Origin: CAZGUH01 sp964529005
GTDB lineage: Bacteria > Actinomycetota > Acidimicrobiia > Acidimicrobiales > Ilumatobacteraceae
Direction: 5' to 3'
DNA: 64,000 nucleotides
Assembly: GCA_964529005.1 (NCBI GenBank)
Contig: CAZGUH010000014.1
Location: 12,533-76,532 of the forward strand
Shown: one piece after another, positions 25,431-34,688 of the stretch
Layout: every line of letters begins with the position of its first letter
Numbering within the stretch: position 1 is the first letter of the stretch
Notes under the pieces: generated by a model
Told to the model about the DNA's origin: nothing
Seen by the model: only the letters and a program-made list of their open reading frames with translations
Databases searched by the model: none
Made by a program: the position numbers and the translations under genes

Positions 25431-26972
25431 TCAGATCACGGCCGACAGCTCCACGTCCGCGGCGTGCTGATGAGACGAACGCAAGGGCACCTCGCGCATG
25501 AACCAGATGGCCACGACCGCGACGACCATGAGCGGCACGAGGAACACGAACCCCGCAGTGACCCCGCCCGAGTAGGCGTCGACGACACGCTGCGCCTCCT
25601 GCGGGGGGAGGCCGCGCAGCGATTCTCGTGTCAGCTCCGTCGCCGCCGCGACGTCGAGGTCGACACCGTCGATGCGATCGCGGAACTGGTTGTTGAAGAT
25701 CGCCCCGAAGGTCGCGACGCCGATGGAGCCGCCGATCGTGCGGAAGAAGTTCACCGACGAGGTGCCGACGCCGAGGTCCTTCATCGGCACCACGTTCTGC
25801 GCGGCGACCAGGAGCGTCTGGGAACAGCCGCCGACACCGAGGCCGAGCCCGGCTGCGTAGATGGTGGTGAGGGCCAACGGCGTCGAAGAGCTCATCGTCG
25901 CCAACAGGGCCATGCTGCCCGTGGCGAGCGCGGTGCCGACGACCGGGAAGATCTTGTAGCGGCCCGTGCGTGACGTGAGCTGACCGGCGATCAGCGATCC
26001 GAAGAACGTCCCGAACATCAGCGGCATCATCAGCACGCCCGAGCGCGTCGCGCTCACATCGTGCACCAGTTGCAGGAACAGCGGCAGGAAGCTGAACGCC
26101 GCGTACATCCCAACGCCGAGGATGAACGTCGTCGCCGCGGCGATCGAGAACGTCGGCGTCGCGAAGAGACGCATCGGCACCACGGGCTCGCGGGCGCGTC
26201 TCTCGACCAGCACGAAGGCCACGGCGGCGACCAGCGACGTGGCGATGAGGCCGACGATGATTGGCGAACCCCAGGGATGCTCGGCGCCGCCCCACGTGGT
26301 GAACAGCACGATGCTCGACGTCGCCGCCGTGAGGAGGACCGCGCCCGCGTAGTCGACGTGTGGGTTCCCTCGCCGCAGACCGGCCGGCAACGCAGCCGAC
26401 GCAGCGAGGAACGCGAGGATCCCCATCGGAACGTTGACGTAGAACGCCCATCGCCACGAGAGGTGATCGGTGAACAACCCGCCGGCGAGCGGGCCTGCGA
26501 CGCTGCTCGCCACGAGCACGGCGCCGAAGTAGCCCTGGTAGCGGCCGCGCTCGCGCGGCGTGACGATCTCACCGACGATCGCCTGCGCGAGCACCGTGAG
26601 GCCGCCGCCGCCCAAGCCTTGGATGCCGCGGGCGACGATGAGGTGGCCCATCGACTGCGCGGCCCCGCACAGGGCGCTCCCGCCGATGAACACCAGGATC
26701 GAGATCTGGAACAGCAGCTTGCGACCGTAGAGGTCGCCCAGCTTGCCGCCGAGCGGGATCGAGACGGCCGAAGCCAGCAGGTACGCGGTCACGACCCAGG
26801 ACAGGTGGTTCAGCCCGCCGAGATCGCCCGTGATGGTGGGCAACGCAGAGGCGACGATCAACTGGTCGAGAGCCGACAGCAGCATGCCGACCATCAGCCC
26901 GCCGAAGACGACCATCACCTGGCGATGTGACAGCGTCGGCACGACGTCGCCCTCGGGCGTCGTCACCGTCAT
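25431..26972 (-). CDS. MFS drug exporter, DHA2 (14-helix) family
   Basis: This 513-residue proton-coupled exporter starts with LSHRQVMVVFGGLMVGMLLSALDQLIVASALPTI. It has the motif A loop GGKLGDLYGRKLLF, motif C GYFGAVLVASSVAGPLAGG and about fourteen hydrophobic segments. The start shares ATGA with the tetR stop. GTG 26966 is better spaced from AGGAG. Coupling to tetR indicates drug- or metabolite-induced efflux. Confidence 0.93.
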   Translation of the reverse strand: MTVTTPEGDVVPTLSHRQVMVVFGGLMVGMLLSALDQLIVASALPTITGDLGGLNHLSWVVTAYLLASAVSIPLGGKLGDLYGRKLLFQISILVFIGGSALCGAAQSMGHLIVARGIQGLGGGGLTVLAQAIVGEIVTPRERGRYQGYFGAVLVASSVAGPLAGGLFTDHLSWRWAFYVNVPMGILAFLAASAALPAGLRRGNPHVDYAGAVLLTAATSSIVLFTTWGGAEHPWGSPIIVGLIATSLVAAVAFVLVERRAREPVVPMRLFATPTFSIAAATTFILGVGMYAAFSFLPLFLQLVHDVSATRSGVLMMPLMFGTFFGSLIAGQLTSRTGRYKIFPVVGTALATGSMALLATMSSSTPLALTTIYAAGLGLGVGGCSQTLLVAAQNVVPMKDLGVGTSSVNFFRTIGGSIGVATFGAIFNNQFRDRIDGVDLDVAAATELTRESLRGLPPQEAQRVVDAYSGGVTAGFVFLVPLMVVAVVAIWFMREVPLRSSHQHAADVELSAVI

Positions 26973-27586
26973 CTCCTGCCTCGAGCCGGGGCAGGGAACC
27001 CGCGTGACAGGTCGGCGAACGCGTCCTCGAGCGCACCGGGAAGGGTTCCGGGTCTGCCGCTCGCCTGCCACCAGGAGATCGTCGAGCGCAGCATCGACAC
27101 CGCAGCGACGACGACCCGGCGAGGGTAGGGATCGACCGCAGGATCCAGACCGAGCCGCTCGGCGATCACCTCGGTCAGCGCGTTCTCGAGAGCCGCGTAC
27201 GACGCCATCAGGGGCGCGAGCAGTGCGGGGTGGCGGCGGACGACCTCGGCTCGGCGGGCCCACCGCCGGGCCGCGGCGTCGGCGTCGTCCGCGCTCGTGG
27301 ACAAGATGCTCGCCAGCGAGACCGTCGGCGGCTCGTCGGCAGGACGATCGCGCAGGTCGGCGACGACGGCCTGGACGGCGTCGGGGCTGATGCCGACGAT
27401 CGCGTCCTCCTTGGAGGGGAAGTAGTTGAAGAACGTGCGCGGCGAAACGCCTGCTCTGTCGGCGATGTCCTCGATGGTGACGCTGTCGACGCCTCGCTCG
27501 AGCGTCAGTTCGAGCGCGGCGGACCCAAGGGCGAGGTACGTCAGCTCTCGCTTGCGCTGACGACGATCCGAACCCACGGAGGACAC
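26969..27586 (-). CDS. TetR-family transcriptional regulator
   Basis: This repressor has about 205 residues. Its N-terminal helix-turn-helix reads VTIEDIADRAGVSPRTFFNYFPSKEDAI. The C-terminal ligand domain is unassigned. Possible starts are GTG 27577, GTG 27586, GTG 27595 and TTG 27604. A promoter with TTGCAT, 16 bases and TATTGT (minus strand) would begin transcription close to 27586, favouring a leaderless GTG there. The 38-bp operator covers this promoter, so it should repress itself and the MFS pump. Confidence 0.88.
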   Translation of the reverse strand: MSSVGSDRRQRKRELTYLALGSAALELTLERGVDSVTIEDIADRAGVSPRTFFNYFPSKEDAIVGISPDAVQAVVADLRDRPADEPPTVSLASILSTSADDADAAARRWARRAEVVRRHPALLAPLMASYAALENALTEVIAERLGLDPAVDPYPRRVVVAAVSMLRSTISWWQASGRPGTLPGALEDAFADLSRGFPAPARGRR

Positions 27587-27624
27587 TTCTTGCACAATAC
27601 GCAAACTTGCGTGAGATGCAAGAA
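27587..27624. promoter_or_regulatory. 38-bp nested palindromic operator of tetR-MFS
   Basis: The outer arms TTCTTGCA and TGCAAGAA and the inner arms ACGCAA and TTGCGT are all perfect, arranged 8-4-6-2-6-4-8. On the minus strand it contains a -35/-10 pair (TTGCAT, 16 bases, TATTGT). Two-fold symmetry at two scales suggests two TetR dimers on one site. Confidence 0.75.
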
Positions 27625-27653
27625 CTGTGTGTGCGGATGTGTCGGGACGGCAG

Positions 27654-29459
27654 TCAGGCGAGGAGTTCCGGGCGGAGGCGGTCCGCCCCGGAGGTGATCG
27701 GCGTGAGGAGCGCCGCTGCCGGCGCGAGGCGCTCGATGGCGAAGAACCGTGCCCTGCCGGTGATCGCCCTGGCCCGTTCGGCGTCGCCGTGGTCGCGCAC
27801 CCACCGCGCGACCCGAGCGAGGAGCCCGCCTGCGACCGTCGTGGACACGAGTTCGAGATAGGGCGTGGCGGCCGCCATCCATTGGTCCGGGTCGTCGGCC
27901 GCGTCGACCAGCCACGAGGTCGCCGACCGGACGGCGGCGACGGCCGCCTCGAGGTGAACCGCCACCACGGCGAGCTGCTCGTCGTGGACGAGCTGCGCGA
28001 TCAGCCCGTCGATCTCGTCGAGAAGATCGCCGAGCGCCGCGCCCTTGTCGCGCAGGACCTTGCGGGAGGTCAGGTCGATCGCCTGGATGCCGTTGGTCCC
28101 CTCGTAGATGGCGGCGATGCGGCTGTCGCGGAAGCGCTGGGCGATCCCCGTCTCCTCGATGTACCCCATGCCTCCGTGGACCTGGAGGGCGAGCGACGTG
28201 TTGCGGATCCCCTCGTCGGTGCACCACGCCTTCGCCATCGGAGTCAGCAGGTCGACACGCGCCGCCGCTCGATCGCGAGCATCCGCGTCGTCGAGGTGGC
28301 GCGCGCGATCGGCCGCCGCAGCGGTGGTGTACAGCAGCGCCCTCATCGCGTCGACGCTGGAGACGATCGTCAACAACATGCGGCGCACGTCCGGATGCTC
28401 GACGATCGGCGAGCTCTCGCTCTGCGGCGCGCCCACGGCGCGGCCCTGGCGGCGCTGCTGGGCGTAGGCGAGCGCTTGCTGGTAGGCGCGCTCGCTGAGC
28501 GCGAGGCCCTCGACGCCGACGGCGAGGCGGGCGGCGTTCATCATCGTGAACATCGCCGTCATCCCGCCGTGCTCGTCGCCGACGAGCTCGCCGATCGCCT
28601 CGTCGAAGTCGAGCACGCACGTCGGGCTGGCGTGGATGCCGAGCTTGTGCTCGATGCCGACGCAGCGGACGCTGTTGCGCTCGCCGAGCGAGCCGTCGGA
28701 CCCCACCAGCCGGCGCGGCACGAGGAACAGCGAGATGCCCTTGGTGCCTGGCGGCGCCCCGGGTGTGCGCGCCAGCACGGCGTGGACGATGTTCTCGGCG
28801 AGGTCGTGCTCGCCCCAGGTGATGAAGATCTTCGTGCCCGAGATCGCCCACGTGCCGTCGCCGCGCGGCGTGGCGCGGGTTCGCACCGCGCCCACATCGG
28901 AGCCGGCGTCGGGCTCGGTGAGCACCATCGTGCCGCTCCATCGACCGGTCACCAGGTTGGCGAGGTAGCGCGAGCGCTGCTCGTCGGATCCCCACCGCTG
29001 GAGCAGGTGGATGGCGCCCTGGGTCAGCATCGGGTTGAGCGACAGAGCCATGTTGGCGGCGACGAACATCTCGTCGGCCGCCAGACCGACCACGGCGGGC
29101 AGCCCCCCACCGCCGTGGGCCGCGTCGACGGCCAACCCCGCCCAGCCGTCACCGACCCACCGGGTGTAGGCGTCTCGGAGCTCCGGCGGCAGCGTCACCG
29201 AGGCGGTCTCCGGATCGAATCGGGCTCCGACGACGTCGCCGACGCGGTCGGTCGGAGCGAGCACCTCGGCGGCGAACCGGCCGAAGCCGGCGAGAACATC
29301 CACCACGTCGCCGACGCTCGTGCCGCCGAACGGCTTCAGGGCCAGGATCTCGTCGAGCCCGACCGCGCGCAGCACCTCCTCCATCGCCCCGATGGGCGGG
29401 GTGTACGGGATGGAGGTCAGATCACGCGAGGAAGCGCCTTGCTCGACGGCACGCTGCAT
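27654..29459 (-). CDS. Acyl-CoA dehydrogenase
   Basis: This 601-residue FAD flavoprotein is of the long acyl-CoA dehydrogenase type found in actinobacteria, with an extra C-terminal helical domain. MVLTEPDAGSDVGAV is the substrate/FAD motif. GIHASPTCVLDFDEAIGELV, ALQVHGGMGYIEETGIAQRFRDSRIAAIYEGTNGIQ-type sequence follows, and the Glu in YEGTNG is the likely catalytic base. It performs the first oxidation of beta-oxidation or a related step. It is divergent from a marR gene with a palindrome between them. GTG 29465 is an alternative start. Confidence 0.93.
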   Translation of the reverse strand: MQRAVEQGASSRDLTSIPYTPPIGAMEEVLRAVGLDEILALKPFGGTSVGDVVDVLAGFGRFAAEVLAPTDRVGDVVGARFDPETASVTLPPELRDAYTRWVGDGWAGLAVDAAHGGGGLPAVVGLAADEMFVAANMALSLNPMLTQGAIHLLQRWGSDEQRSRYLANLVTGRWSGTMVLTEPDAGSDVGAVRTRATPRGDGTWAISGTKIFITWGEHDLAENIVHAVLARTPGAPPGTKGISLFLVPRRLVGSDGSLGERNSVRCVGIEHKLGIHASPTCVLDFDEAIGELVGDEHGGMTAMFTMMNAARLAVGVEGLALSERAYQQALAYAQQRRQGRAVGAPQSESSPIVEHPDVRRMLLTIVSSVDAMRALLYTTAAAADRARHLDDADARDRAAARVDLLTPMAKAWCTDEGIRNTSLALQVHGGMGYIEETGIAQRFRDSRIAAIYEGTNGIQAIDLTSRKVLRDKGAALGDLLDEIDGLIAQLVHDEQLAVVAVHLEAAVAAVRSATSWLVDAADDPDQWMAAATPYLELVSTTVAGGLLARVARWVRDHGDAERARAITGRARFFAIERLAPAAALLTPITSGADRLRPELLA

Positions 29460-29485
29460 GACCACACAGTATCTGACCGGTCATG
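29457..29485. promoter_or_regulatory. Candidate operator between acyl-CoA dehydrogenase and marR
   Basis: CATGACC, 15 bases, GGTCATG, with a perfect inner 10-bp palindrome TGACCGGTCA at 29474-29483. It overlaps the start codon region of the dehydrogenase and lies about 50 bases before marR. Binding by the adjacent MarR protein is plausible. A distant TetR-type fatty-acid regulator is also possible. Confidence 0.5.
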
Positions 29486-29535
29486 TTTCGCTGCATCCCA
29501 CCGCGCCCACCGGCTCGGCGGTACCGTCCACCACC

Positions 29536-30057
29536 GTGTCCGAGCCCATCCCACGGTTCGATCCTCTCGACGAAGCGCATCGCCAGTGGCTCGCGCACGG
29601 CCTCGAGGGTCCGCAATCGATGTACGCGGCGATCTCTCTGATCCACGCGCAGCAGGTTGCGATCACTGCGATGGAACGTGCGCTCAAGCCGCTTGGCCTC
29701 ACCTTCGCCCGTTACGAGATCCTGATGCTGCTGTCGTTCACGCGCGCCGGCGCGCTGCCGATCACGAAGGTCGGCGAGCGGCTGCTGGTGCACCCGACCG
29801 GCATCACTCGCTTGGTCGACAAGCTCGAAGCGAACGGTCTGGTCACCCGGACGACGAACCCTGCCGACCGTCGCGGCACGCTGGCCCGGATCACACCGGC
29901 AGGGCGGCGCCTCGCGCGGCGGGCCACGACCGTGCTGTCGCGCATCCACTACGGCGTCGACCTCGCCGAGGAGCCGACCGCCCAGCTGATCGACGCCCTC
30001 CAGGCGCTGCGCGACGGGAGCAAGCCGCGCCGTGGCCAACCGGCCGAGCGTCGCTAA
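29536..30057 (+). CDS. MarR-family transcriptional regulator
   Basis: This 173-residue winged-helix regulator from GTG 29536 has ITKVGERLLVHPTGITRLVDKLEANGLVTRT and the wing NPADRRGTLARITPAGRRLA, diagnostic of MarR. It is divergent from the acyl-CoA dehydrogenase and probably senses an acyl-CoA or aromatic ligand. Its stop overlaps the convergent small basic protein by four bases. Confidence 0.92.
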   Translation: MSEPIPRFDPLDEAHRQWLAHGLEGPQSMYAAISLIHAQQVAITAMERALKPLGLTFARYEILMLLSFTRAGALPITKVGERLLVHPTGITRLVDKLEANGLVTRTTNPADRRGTLARITPAGRRLARRATTVLSRIHYGVDLAEEPTAQLIDALQALRDGSKPRRGQPAERR

Positions 30058-30380
30058 CGACCGACGGCGCGTTCCAGCTGCGCCTTGGTCATCTTCGAAC
30101 GGCCCTTGATGCCCTTCTTCTTCGCTTCGTTGTAGAGCTGATCGCGCGTCCGCCCACCCGGCCCCCGATGCGAGCGCAGGCCGCCGCGACGTCCGGACGA
30201 GATGTCCTGTGTCGACGTCCGGCTCGCTTCGCGGGCCTCGCCAGCGCGGGCCCGTTCCTTGTTCACCGTGCGCGCCGCGATCTCCTCCGCGGTGTCCTCG
30301 CTCTCCCCCCGATCGAGCAGGCCTTCCTTGATGTGCTCGTACTGCCGTTCCCGCTTGCGGTTCCATGCTTGCTGCGGCAT
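30054..30380 (-). CDS. Small basic protein, plasmid-stabilisation/Rho-N-like family
   Basis: This highly charged 108-residue protein begins MPQQAWNRKRERQYEHIKEG and has a helical acidic/basic middle. Its C-terminal TRDQLYNEAKKKGIKGRSKM-TKAQLERAV segment resembles the Rho N-terminal or SAP-like nucleic-acid-binding fold. Homologues are widespread and are loosely named plasmid stabilisation proteins. It has a strong SD (GAGGGGG) before ATG 30380. The function is unknown, and nucleic-acid binding is inferred. Confidence 0.8.
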   Translation of the reverse strand: MPQQAWNRKRERQYEHIKEGLLDRGESEDTAEEIAARTVNKERARAGEAREASRTSTQDISSGRRGGLRSHRGPGGRTRDQLYNEAKKKGIKGRSKMTKAQLERAVGR

Positions 30381-30483
30381 CGTGCCCCCTCGTGTGACGT
30401 GGGCTCGTCGCAGCTTCCCTACCCCGCCCGCACGACCGGCAAACCGCGGCTGATCCCCACCGCCCGCGGGGTACGAGCCAGCG

Positions 30484-32955
30484 ATGGGCGACCGTGGTGG
30501 TGACCGAGTTCCTGGTCGTGACCGCGGCGCTGCATCGATCCGGGCGACGTACCGCGTCCAGCTCCACGCCGGGTTCACGTTCGGTGACCTCGCCGCGATC
30601 GCCCCGTACCTGCGCGACCTCGGAGTCAGCCACGTCTATCTCTCCCCTGTGCTCCAGGCCGCCCCCGGCAGCACCCACGGCTACGACGTCGTCGACCCGA
30701 CCGCGATCGACGAGGAACGCGGCGGCCGCGCCGGATTCGACGCGATGGTCGGCGCGCTGGAGGACGCCGGAGTGCGGCTGGTGATCGACATCGTGCCGAA
30801 CCACCTCGCCATCGGCGACCGCTCGAACCCGGCGTGGTGGGACGTGATGCGCAACGGCCGCGACAGCGCGTTCGCGCCCTGGTTCGACATCGACTGGGAG
30901 GGCGGCAGGGACCCGGGCCGCGTGCTCGCGCCGCTCCTGGGGGATCACCTCGGGCGCATGATCGACGCCGGAGAGGTGACGATCTCAGCCGACGACGGCG
31001 GCGTCGTCCGCGCCGCCGGTGTGGAGATGCCGCTGCGCCCGGGCACGTGGGACGAGGCGTCAGGGGCGGACGCCGGCCCCGACACGGTGCAGGAGGTGCT
31101 GGACCGGCAGCACTACCGGCTGGCGTGGTGGAGGACCGTCGACGATCTCGACCACCGGCGGTTCTTCGACATCACGTCGCTGGCAGGCGTGCGGGTGGAG
31201 GACGACGCCGTGTTCGACGCCACCCACGATCTGATCGCGGAGCTCGTGCGGACGTGTCCCGTGGACGAGGTGCGCGTCGATCACGTCGACGGCTTGCGCA
31301 GACCGCAGCAGTACCTCGACCGCCTGGCGGCGACGGTGGCGCCCGCACGCGTGGTCGTGGAGAAGATTCTCCAGGCCGGCGAGGAGCTGCCCGAGTCGTG
31401 GCCAGTCGCCGGCACGACCGGCTACGACTTCGTCACGCGGGTCAACCACCTCTGGGTCGACGAGCGCAACGAAGGCCGGATCGCCGAGCTCGACGCACGC
31501 TTCACCGGCGACGAGCGCACCGTCGACGACGTCGAGCACGTCTCGCGGCGCGTCGCGACCGACACGGTGCTGGTCGCCGAGGTCGACCGCCTGACACGTC
31601 TTGCCGTGGCCGTGTGCCGCTCGCTCCGTCGCCACCGCGACCACACGTGGCGCCAGGTGCGCGAGGCCATCGGCGAGCTGCTCGCGGCGATGCCGGTGTA
31701 CCGGACGTACGCCCATCCCGGCGCGCCGGCGAGTGCGGCCGACGAGAGCGTCATGGAGCGAGCCGTCAGCGCCGCGCGGGCTCGCCGACCGGGCATCGAC
31801 GCCGAGCTGCTGAAGCTGATCGCCGCGGCCGCGCTCGGACGGCTGGAAGACGGCGGCGAGCTGGGCGAGCGCTTCCAGCAGGTCAGCTCGGCGGTGATGG
31901 CCAAGGGCGTCGAGGACACCGCGTTCTACCGCGATCATCGGCTGATCTCGCTCAACGAAGTAGGCGGCGACCCGGGACGTGTCGGAGACCCGGTCGAGGA
32001 TTTCCATCGTCACAACGCACGCATCGCCGAACGTTGGCCCCGCACGATGACGACGCTGTCGACCCACGACACGAAGCGCTCGGCCGACGTGCGGGCGCGC
32101 ATCGCCGTGCTGTCGGAGATGCCGGACGCGTGGGAGGCCGCGATGCGTCGCTGGGACGAGATGGCGACGGCGGCGTGCGGTCGACGGCCCGTCGACCCCG
32201 GCACGCGCTCGCTCCTGTTCCAAACGCTCGTCGGCGTGTGGCCGATCGACGACGCACGGCTGCGGCAGGCGATGCTCAAGGCGGTGCGGGAAGCCAAGGA
32301 TCACACCTCGTGGACGGACGCCGACGACGCCTACGAGTCCGGCGTCGCCCGGTGCGTCGACGCCGCGCTCTCCGACGCCCGTGCCGTCGCCGCGCTCGAG
32401 GAGTTCCTCGCCGAGGCGCGCATCGTCGAGCGCGGGGCGGTGAACTCGCTGGCGCAGACGGCCCTGCTGCTCACGGCGCCCGGTGTGCCCGACCTGTACC
32501 AAGGCACGGAGATGATCGATCTGAGCCTCGTCGATCCGGACAACCGGCGACCCGTCGACTACGCGTCGTTGCGGGCGCGGTTGGCGGAGGTCGGGTCGTG
32601 GTCCGCCGCCGATGCGGCCCGCCACCTCACCGACGGCGGAGCGAAGCTGTGGCTGACGCACCGCCTGCTGGCGGTGCGCGCTCGGTGTCTCGCCGAAGAC
32701 GACGGCGCCTACACGCCGCTGCATCCGGAGGGGGCCCGCGCCAACCACGTGGTGGCCTACCGCCACGGTGATGTGGTCACCGTCGTCCCCCGGCTCACGC
32801 CGGCGTGGCCATGGGACGGGTGGGACGGCCTCGCGCTGACGCTCGACGGCCGATGGCGCGACGCGCTGACCGGCGCCGAGGTGTGCGGGCGGGTCCCGGT
32901 CGCCGAGCTGTTCGCAGGGCTGCCGGCCGCGGTGCTCGTCGCGGAGCGTCCGTGA
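30484..32955 (+). CDS. treY: Malto-oligosyltrehalose synthase
   Basis: This 823-residue GH13 enzyme converts the reducing end of maltodextrin to a trehalosyl unit by intramolecular transglucosylation. ATYRVQLHAGFTFGDLAAIAPYL and LGVSHVYLSPVLQAAPGSTHGYDV form the start of the barrel. Catalytic candidates are Asp in VRVDHVDGL, Glu in VVVEKIL and Asp in STHDTKRSADV. TEMIDLSLVDPDNRRPVDY is family specific. It overlaps treZ by one base. Confidence 0.95.
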   Translation: MGDRGGDRVPGRDRGAASIRATYRVQLHAGFTFGDLAAIAPYLRDLGVSHVYLSPVLQAAPGSTHGYDVVDPTAIDEERGGRAGFDAMVGALEDAGVRLVIDIVPNHLAIGDRSNPAWWDVMRNGRDSAFAPWFDIDWEGGRDPGRVLAPLLGDHLGRMIDAGEVTISADDGGVVRAAGVEMPLRPGTWDEASGADAGPDTVQEVLDRQHYRLAWWRTVDDLDHRRFFDITSLAGVRVEDDAVFDATHDLIAELVRTCPVDEVRVDHVDGLRRPQQYLDRLAATVAPARVVVEKILQAGEELPESWPVAGTTGYDFVTRVNHLWVDERNEGRIAELDARFTGDERTVDDVEHVSRRVATDTVLVAEVDRLTRLAVAVCRSLRRHRDHTWRQVREAIGELLAAMPVYRTYAHPGAPASAADESVMERAVSAARARRPGIDAELLKLIAAAALGRLEDGGELGERFQQVSSAVMAKGVEDTAFYRDHRLISLNEVGGDPGRVGDPVEDFHRHNARIAERWPRTMTTLSTHDTKRSADVRARIAVLSEMPDAWEAAMRRWDEMATAACGRRPVDPGTRSLLFQTLVGVWPIDDARLRQAMLKAVREAKDHTSWTDADDAYESGVARCVDAALSDARAVAALEEFLAEARIVERGAVNSLAQTALLLTAPGVPDLYQGTEMIDLSLVDPDNRRPVDYASLRARLAEVGSWSAADAARHLTDGGAKLWLTHRLLAVRARCLAEDDGAYTPLHPEGARANHVVAYRHGDVVTVVPRLTPAWPWDGWDGLALTLDGRWRDALTGAEVCGRVPVAELFAGLPAAVLVAERP

Positions 32956-34676
32956 TGCGCTTTCGCGTGTGGGCTCCTCTGCCCACGCGCGTCGACCTCG
33001 TGCTCGACGACCGGCGCGTGCCGATGGAGCGCGACGACCGCGGCTGGTGGCATGCCGACGCCGATGCCGCGGCCGCCGCGCTGTACGGCTATTCGCTCGA
33101 CGGCGGCCCGCCGCGCCCCGACCCGCGCGCGCGGGCGTTGCCGCACGGCGTCGACGGGCTGGCACAGCTGGTCGCCGACGATCACCCATGGGCGGACCAA
33201 CGCTGGACCGGCCGCCCACTCGCCGGCTCGGTGATCTACGAGGCCCACGTCGGCACGTTCTCCCCCGTAGGGACGTTCGACGGCATGGTCGACAAGCTGC
33301 CGCAGCTCGTCGAACTCGGCGTCGACGTGCTCGAGCTGATGCCCGTGCATTCGTTTCCCGGCCGCCACGGCTGGGGGTACGACAGCGTCGGGCTGTTCGC
33401 CCCGCACGAGCCGTACGGCGGCGTCGCCGGCTTGCGTCGACTGGTCGACGCCGCGCACGGCGTGGGTCTGGCCGTCGTCCTCGACGTCGTCTACAACCAC
33501 CTCGGCCCGAGCGGCAACCACCTCCCCGCGTTCGGGCCCTACCTCTCTGACCGTCACCACACGGGTTGGGGCCAGGCGCTGAACTTCGACGGGCCGGGCA
33601 GCGACGAGGTGCGCGCGTTCGTCGTCGACAACGTGTGCATGTGGCTGCGCGACTTCCACGTCGACGGTTTGCGCCTCGACGCCACCGACGCGATCGTCGA
33701 CGACTCCGCGACCCATGTCCTCGCCGAGATGGCGGACGCTGTCGACCGGCTCTCGGTGACGCTGCGCCGACCGCTGTTCCTGATCGCCGAGAACAATCGC
33801 AACGACCCGCGCCTCGTGCGATCGCCCGAGGCCGGCGGGTTCGGCCTCGACGCGGTGTGGGCCGACGATTGGCATCACGCCGTGCACGTCGCCCTGTCGG
33901 GCGACGCCGAGGGGTACTACGAAGACTTCACCGCGAACGACGCGCTCGCCACCGCGCTGCGCCGAGCGTGGGTGTTCGACGGACGCTGGTCTCCTCATCG
34001 ACAGCGCCGGCACGGCGCATCGCCCGCGGGGCTTGCCGGCCGGCGTTTCGTGGTCGCGACGCAGAACCACGATCAGGTGGGCAACCGCGCCACCGGCAAC
34101 CGGTTTCCCACGATGGTGACGACTGGCCGGCTGAAGATCGCCGCCGCGCTGCTGCTCACGTCGCCGTTCACACCGATGCTGTTCCAGGGCGAGGAGTGGG
34201 CGGCGTCGACGCCGTTCCAGTACTTCACCGACCACGCCGACCCGGAGCTGGCGGCGGCGGTGCGCGAGGGCCGCCGCGCGGAGTTCGCGGCTTTCGGCTG
34301 GGACCCCGACGAGGTCCCCGATCCGCAGGACCCCGAGACCTTCGCTCGGTCACATCTCGACTGGGACGAGCGCGCCACCGAGCCGCACGCCGAGATGTGG
34401 GCCTGGTATCGCGAGCTCCTGCGGCTGCGCCGCCGATGCCCCGCCCTGCACGACGACCGGCCGGGCTCGATCGACGCTCGGCTCCACGGCGGGACGCTCG
34501 TCGTGTCGCGCGGCGACGTGCGGATCATCGCCAACCTCTCCGACGTCGAGCTGCGCTCGCCCCTGCGTCCCGCCGACCGCATCCTGCTGGCCTCGTCGGA
34601 TGCGATCGTGCCCGGCGACGGTGAAGTGCTGATCCCGCCGGACGCGGTGGCGATCGTCGAACACACGGGCCCGTAG
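32955..34676 (+). CDS. treZ: Malto-oligosyltrehalose trehalohydrolase
   Basis: This 573-residue GH13 enzyme releases trehalose from the TreY product. A short N-terminal beta domain (FRVWAPLPTRVDLVLDD) precedes the barrel. Catalytic residues are Asp in DFHVDGLRLDATDAI, Glu in LFLIAENN and Asp in ATQNHDQVGNR. LFQGEEWAASTPFQYFTDH is typical of TreZ. With treY it completes the maltodextrin-to-trehalose route. The debranching partner TreX is not in the window. Confidence 0.95.
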   Translation: MRFRVWAPLPTRVDLVLDDRRVPMERDDRGWWHADADAAAAALYGYSLDGGPPRPDPRARALPHGVDGLAQLVADDHPWADQRWTGRPLAGSVIYEAHVGTFSPVGTFDGMVDKLPQLVELGVDVLELMPVHSFPGRHGWGYDSVGLFAPHEPYGGVAGLRRLVDAAHGVGLAVVLDVVYNHLGPSGNHLPAFGPYLSDRHHTGWGQALNFDGPGSDEVRAFVVDNVCMWLRDFHVDGLRLDATDAIVDDSATHVLAEMADAVDRLSVTLRRPLFLIAENNRNDPRLVRSPEAGGFGLDAVWADDWHHAVHVALSGDAEGYYEDFTANDALATALRRAWVFDGRWSPHRQRRHGASPAGLAGRRFVVATQNHDQVGNRATGNRFPTMVTTGRLKIAAALLLTSPFTPMLFQGEEWAASTPFQYFTDHADPELAAAVREGRRAEFAAFGWDPDEVPDPQDPETFARSHLDWDERATEPHAEMWAWYRELLRLRRRCPALHDDRPGSIDARLHGGTLVVSRGDVRIIANLSDVELRSPLRPADRILLASSDAIVPGDGEVLIPPDAVAIVEHTGP

Positions 34677-34688
34677 CGCTCGCAGCGT

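Noticed and set aside
27627..30503. Plus-strand frame of about 950 codons opposite the acyl-CoA dehydrogenase
   Set aside because: The real gene is on the minus strand with clear motifs. The opposite frame lacks any recognisable fold.
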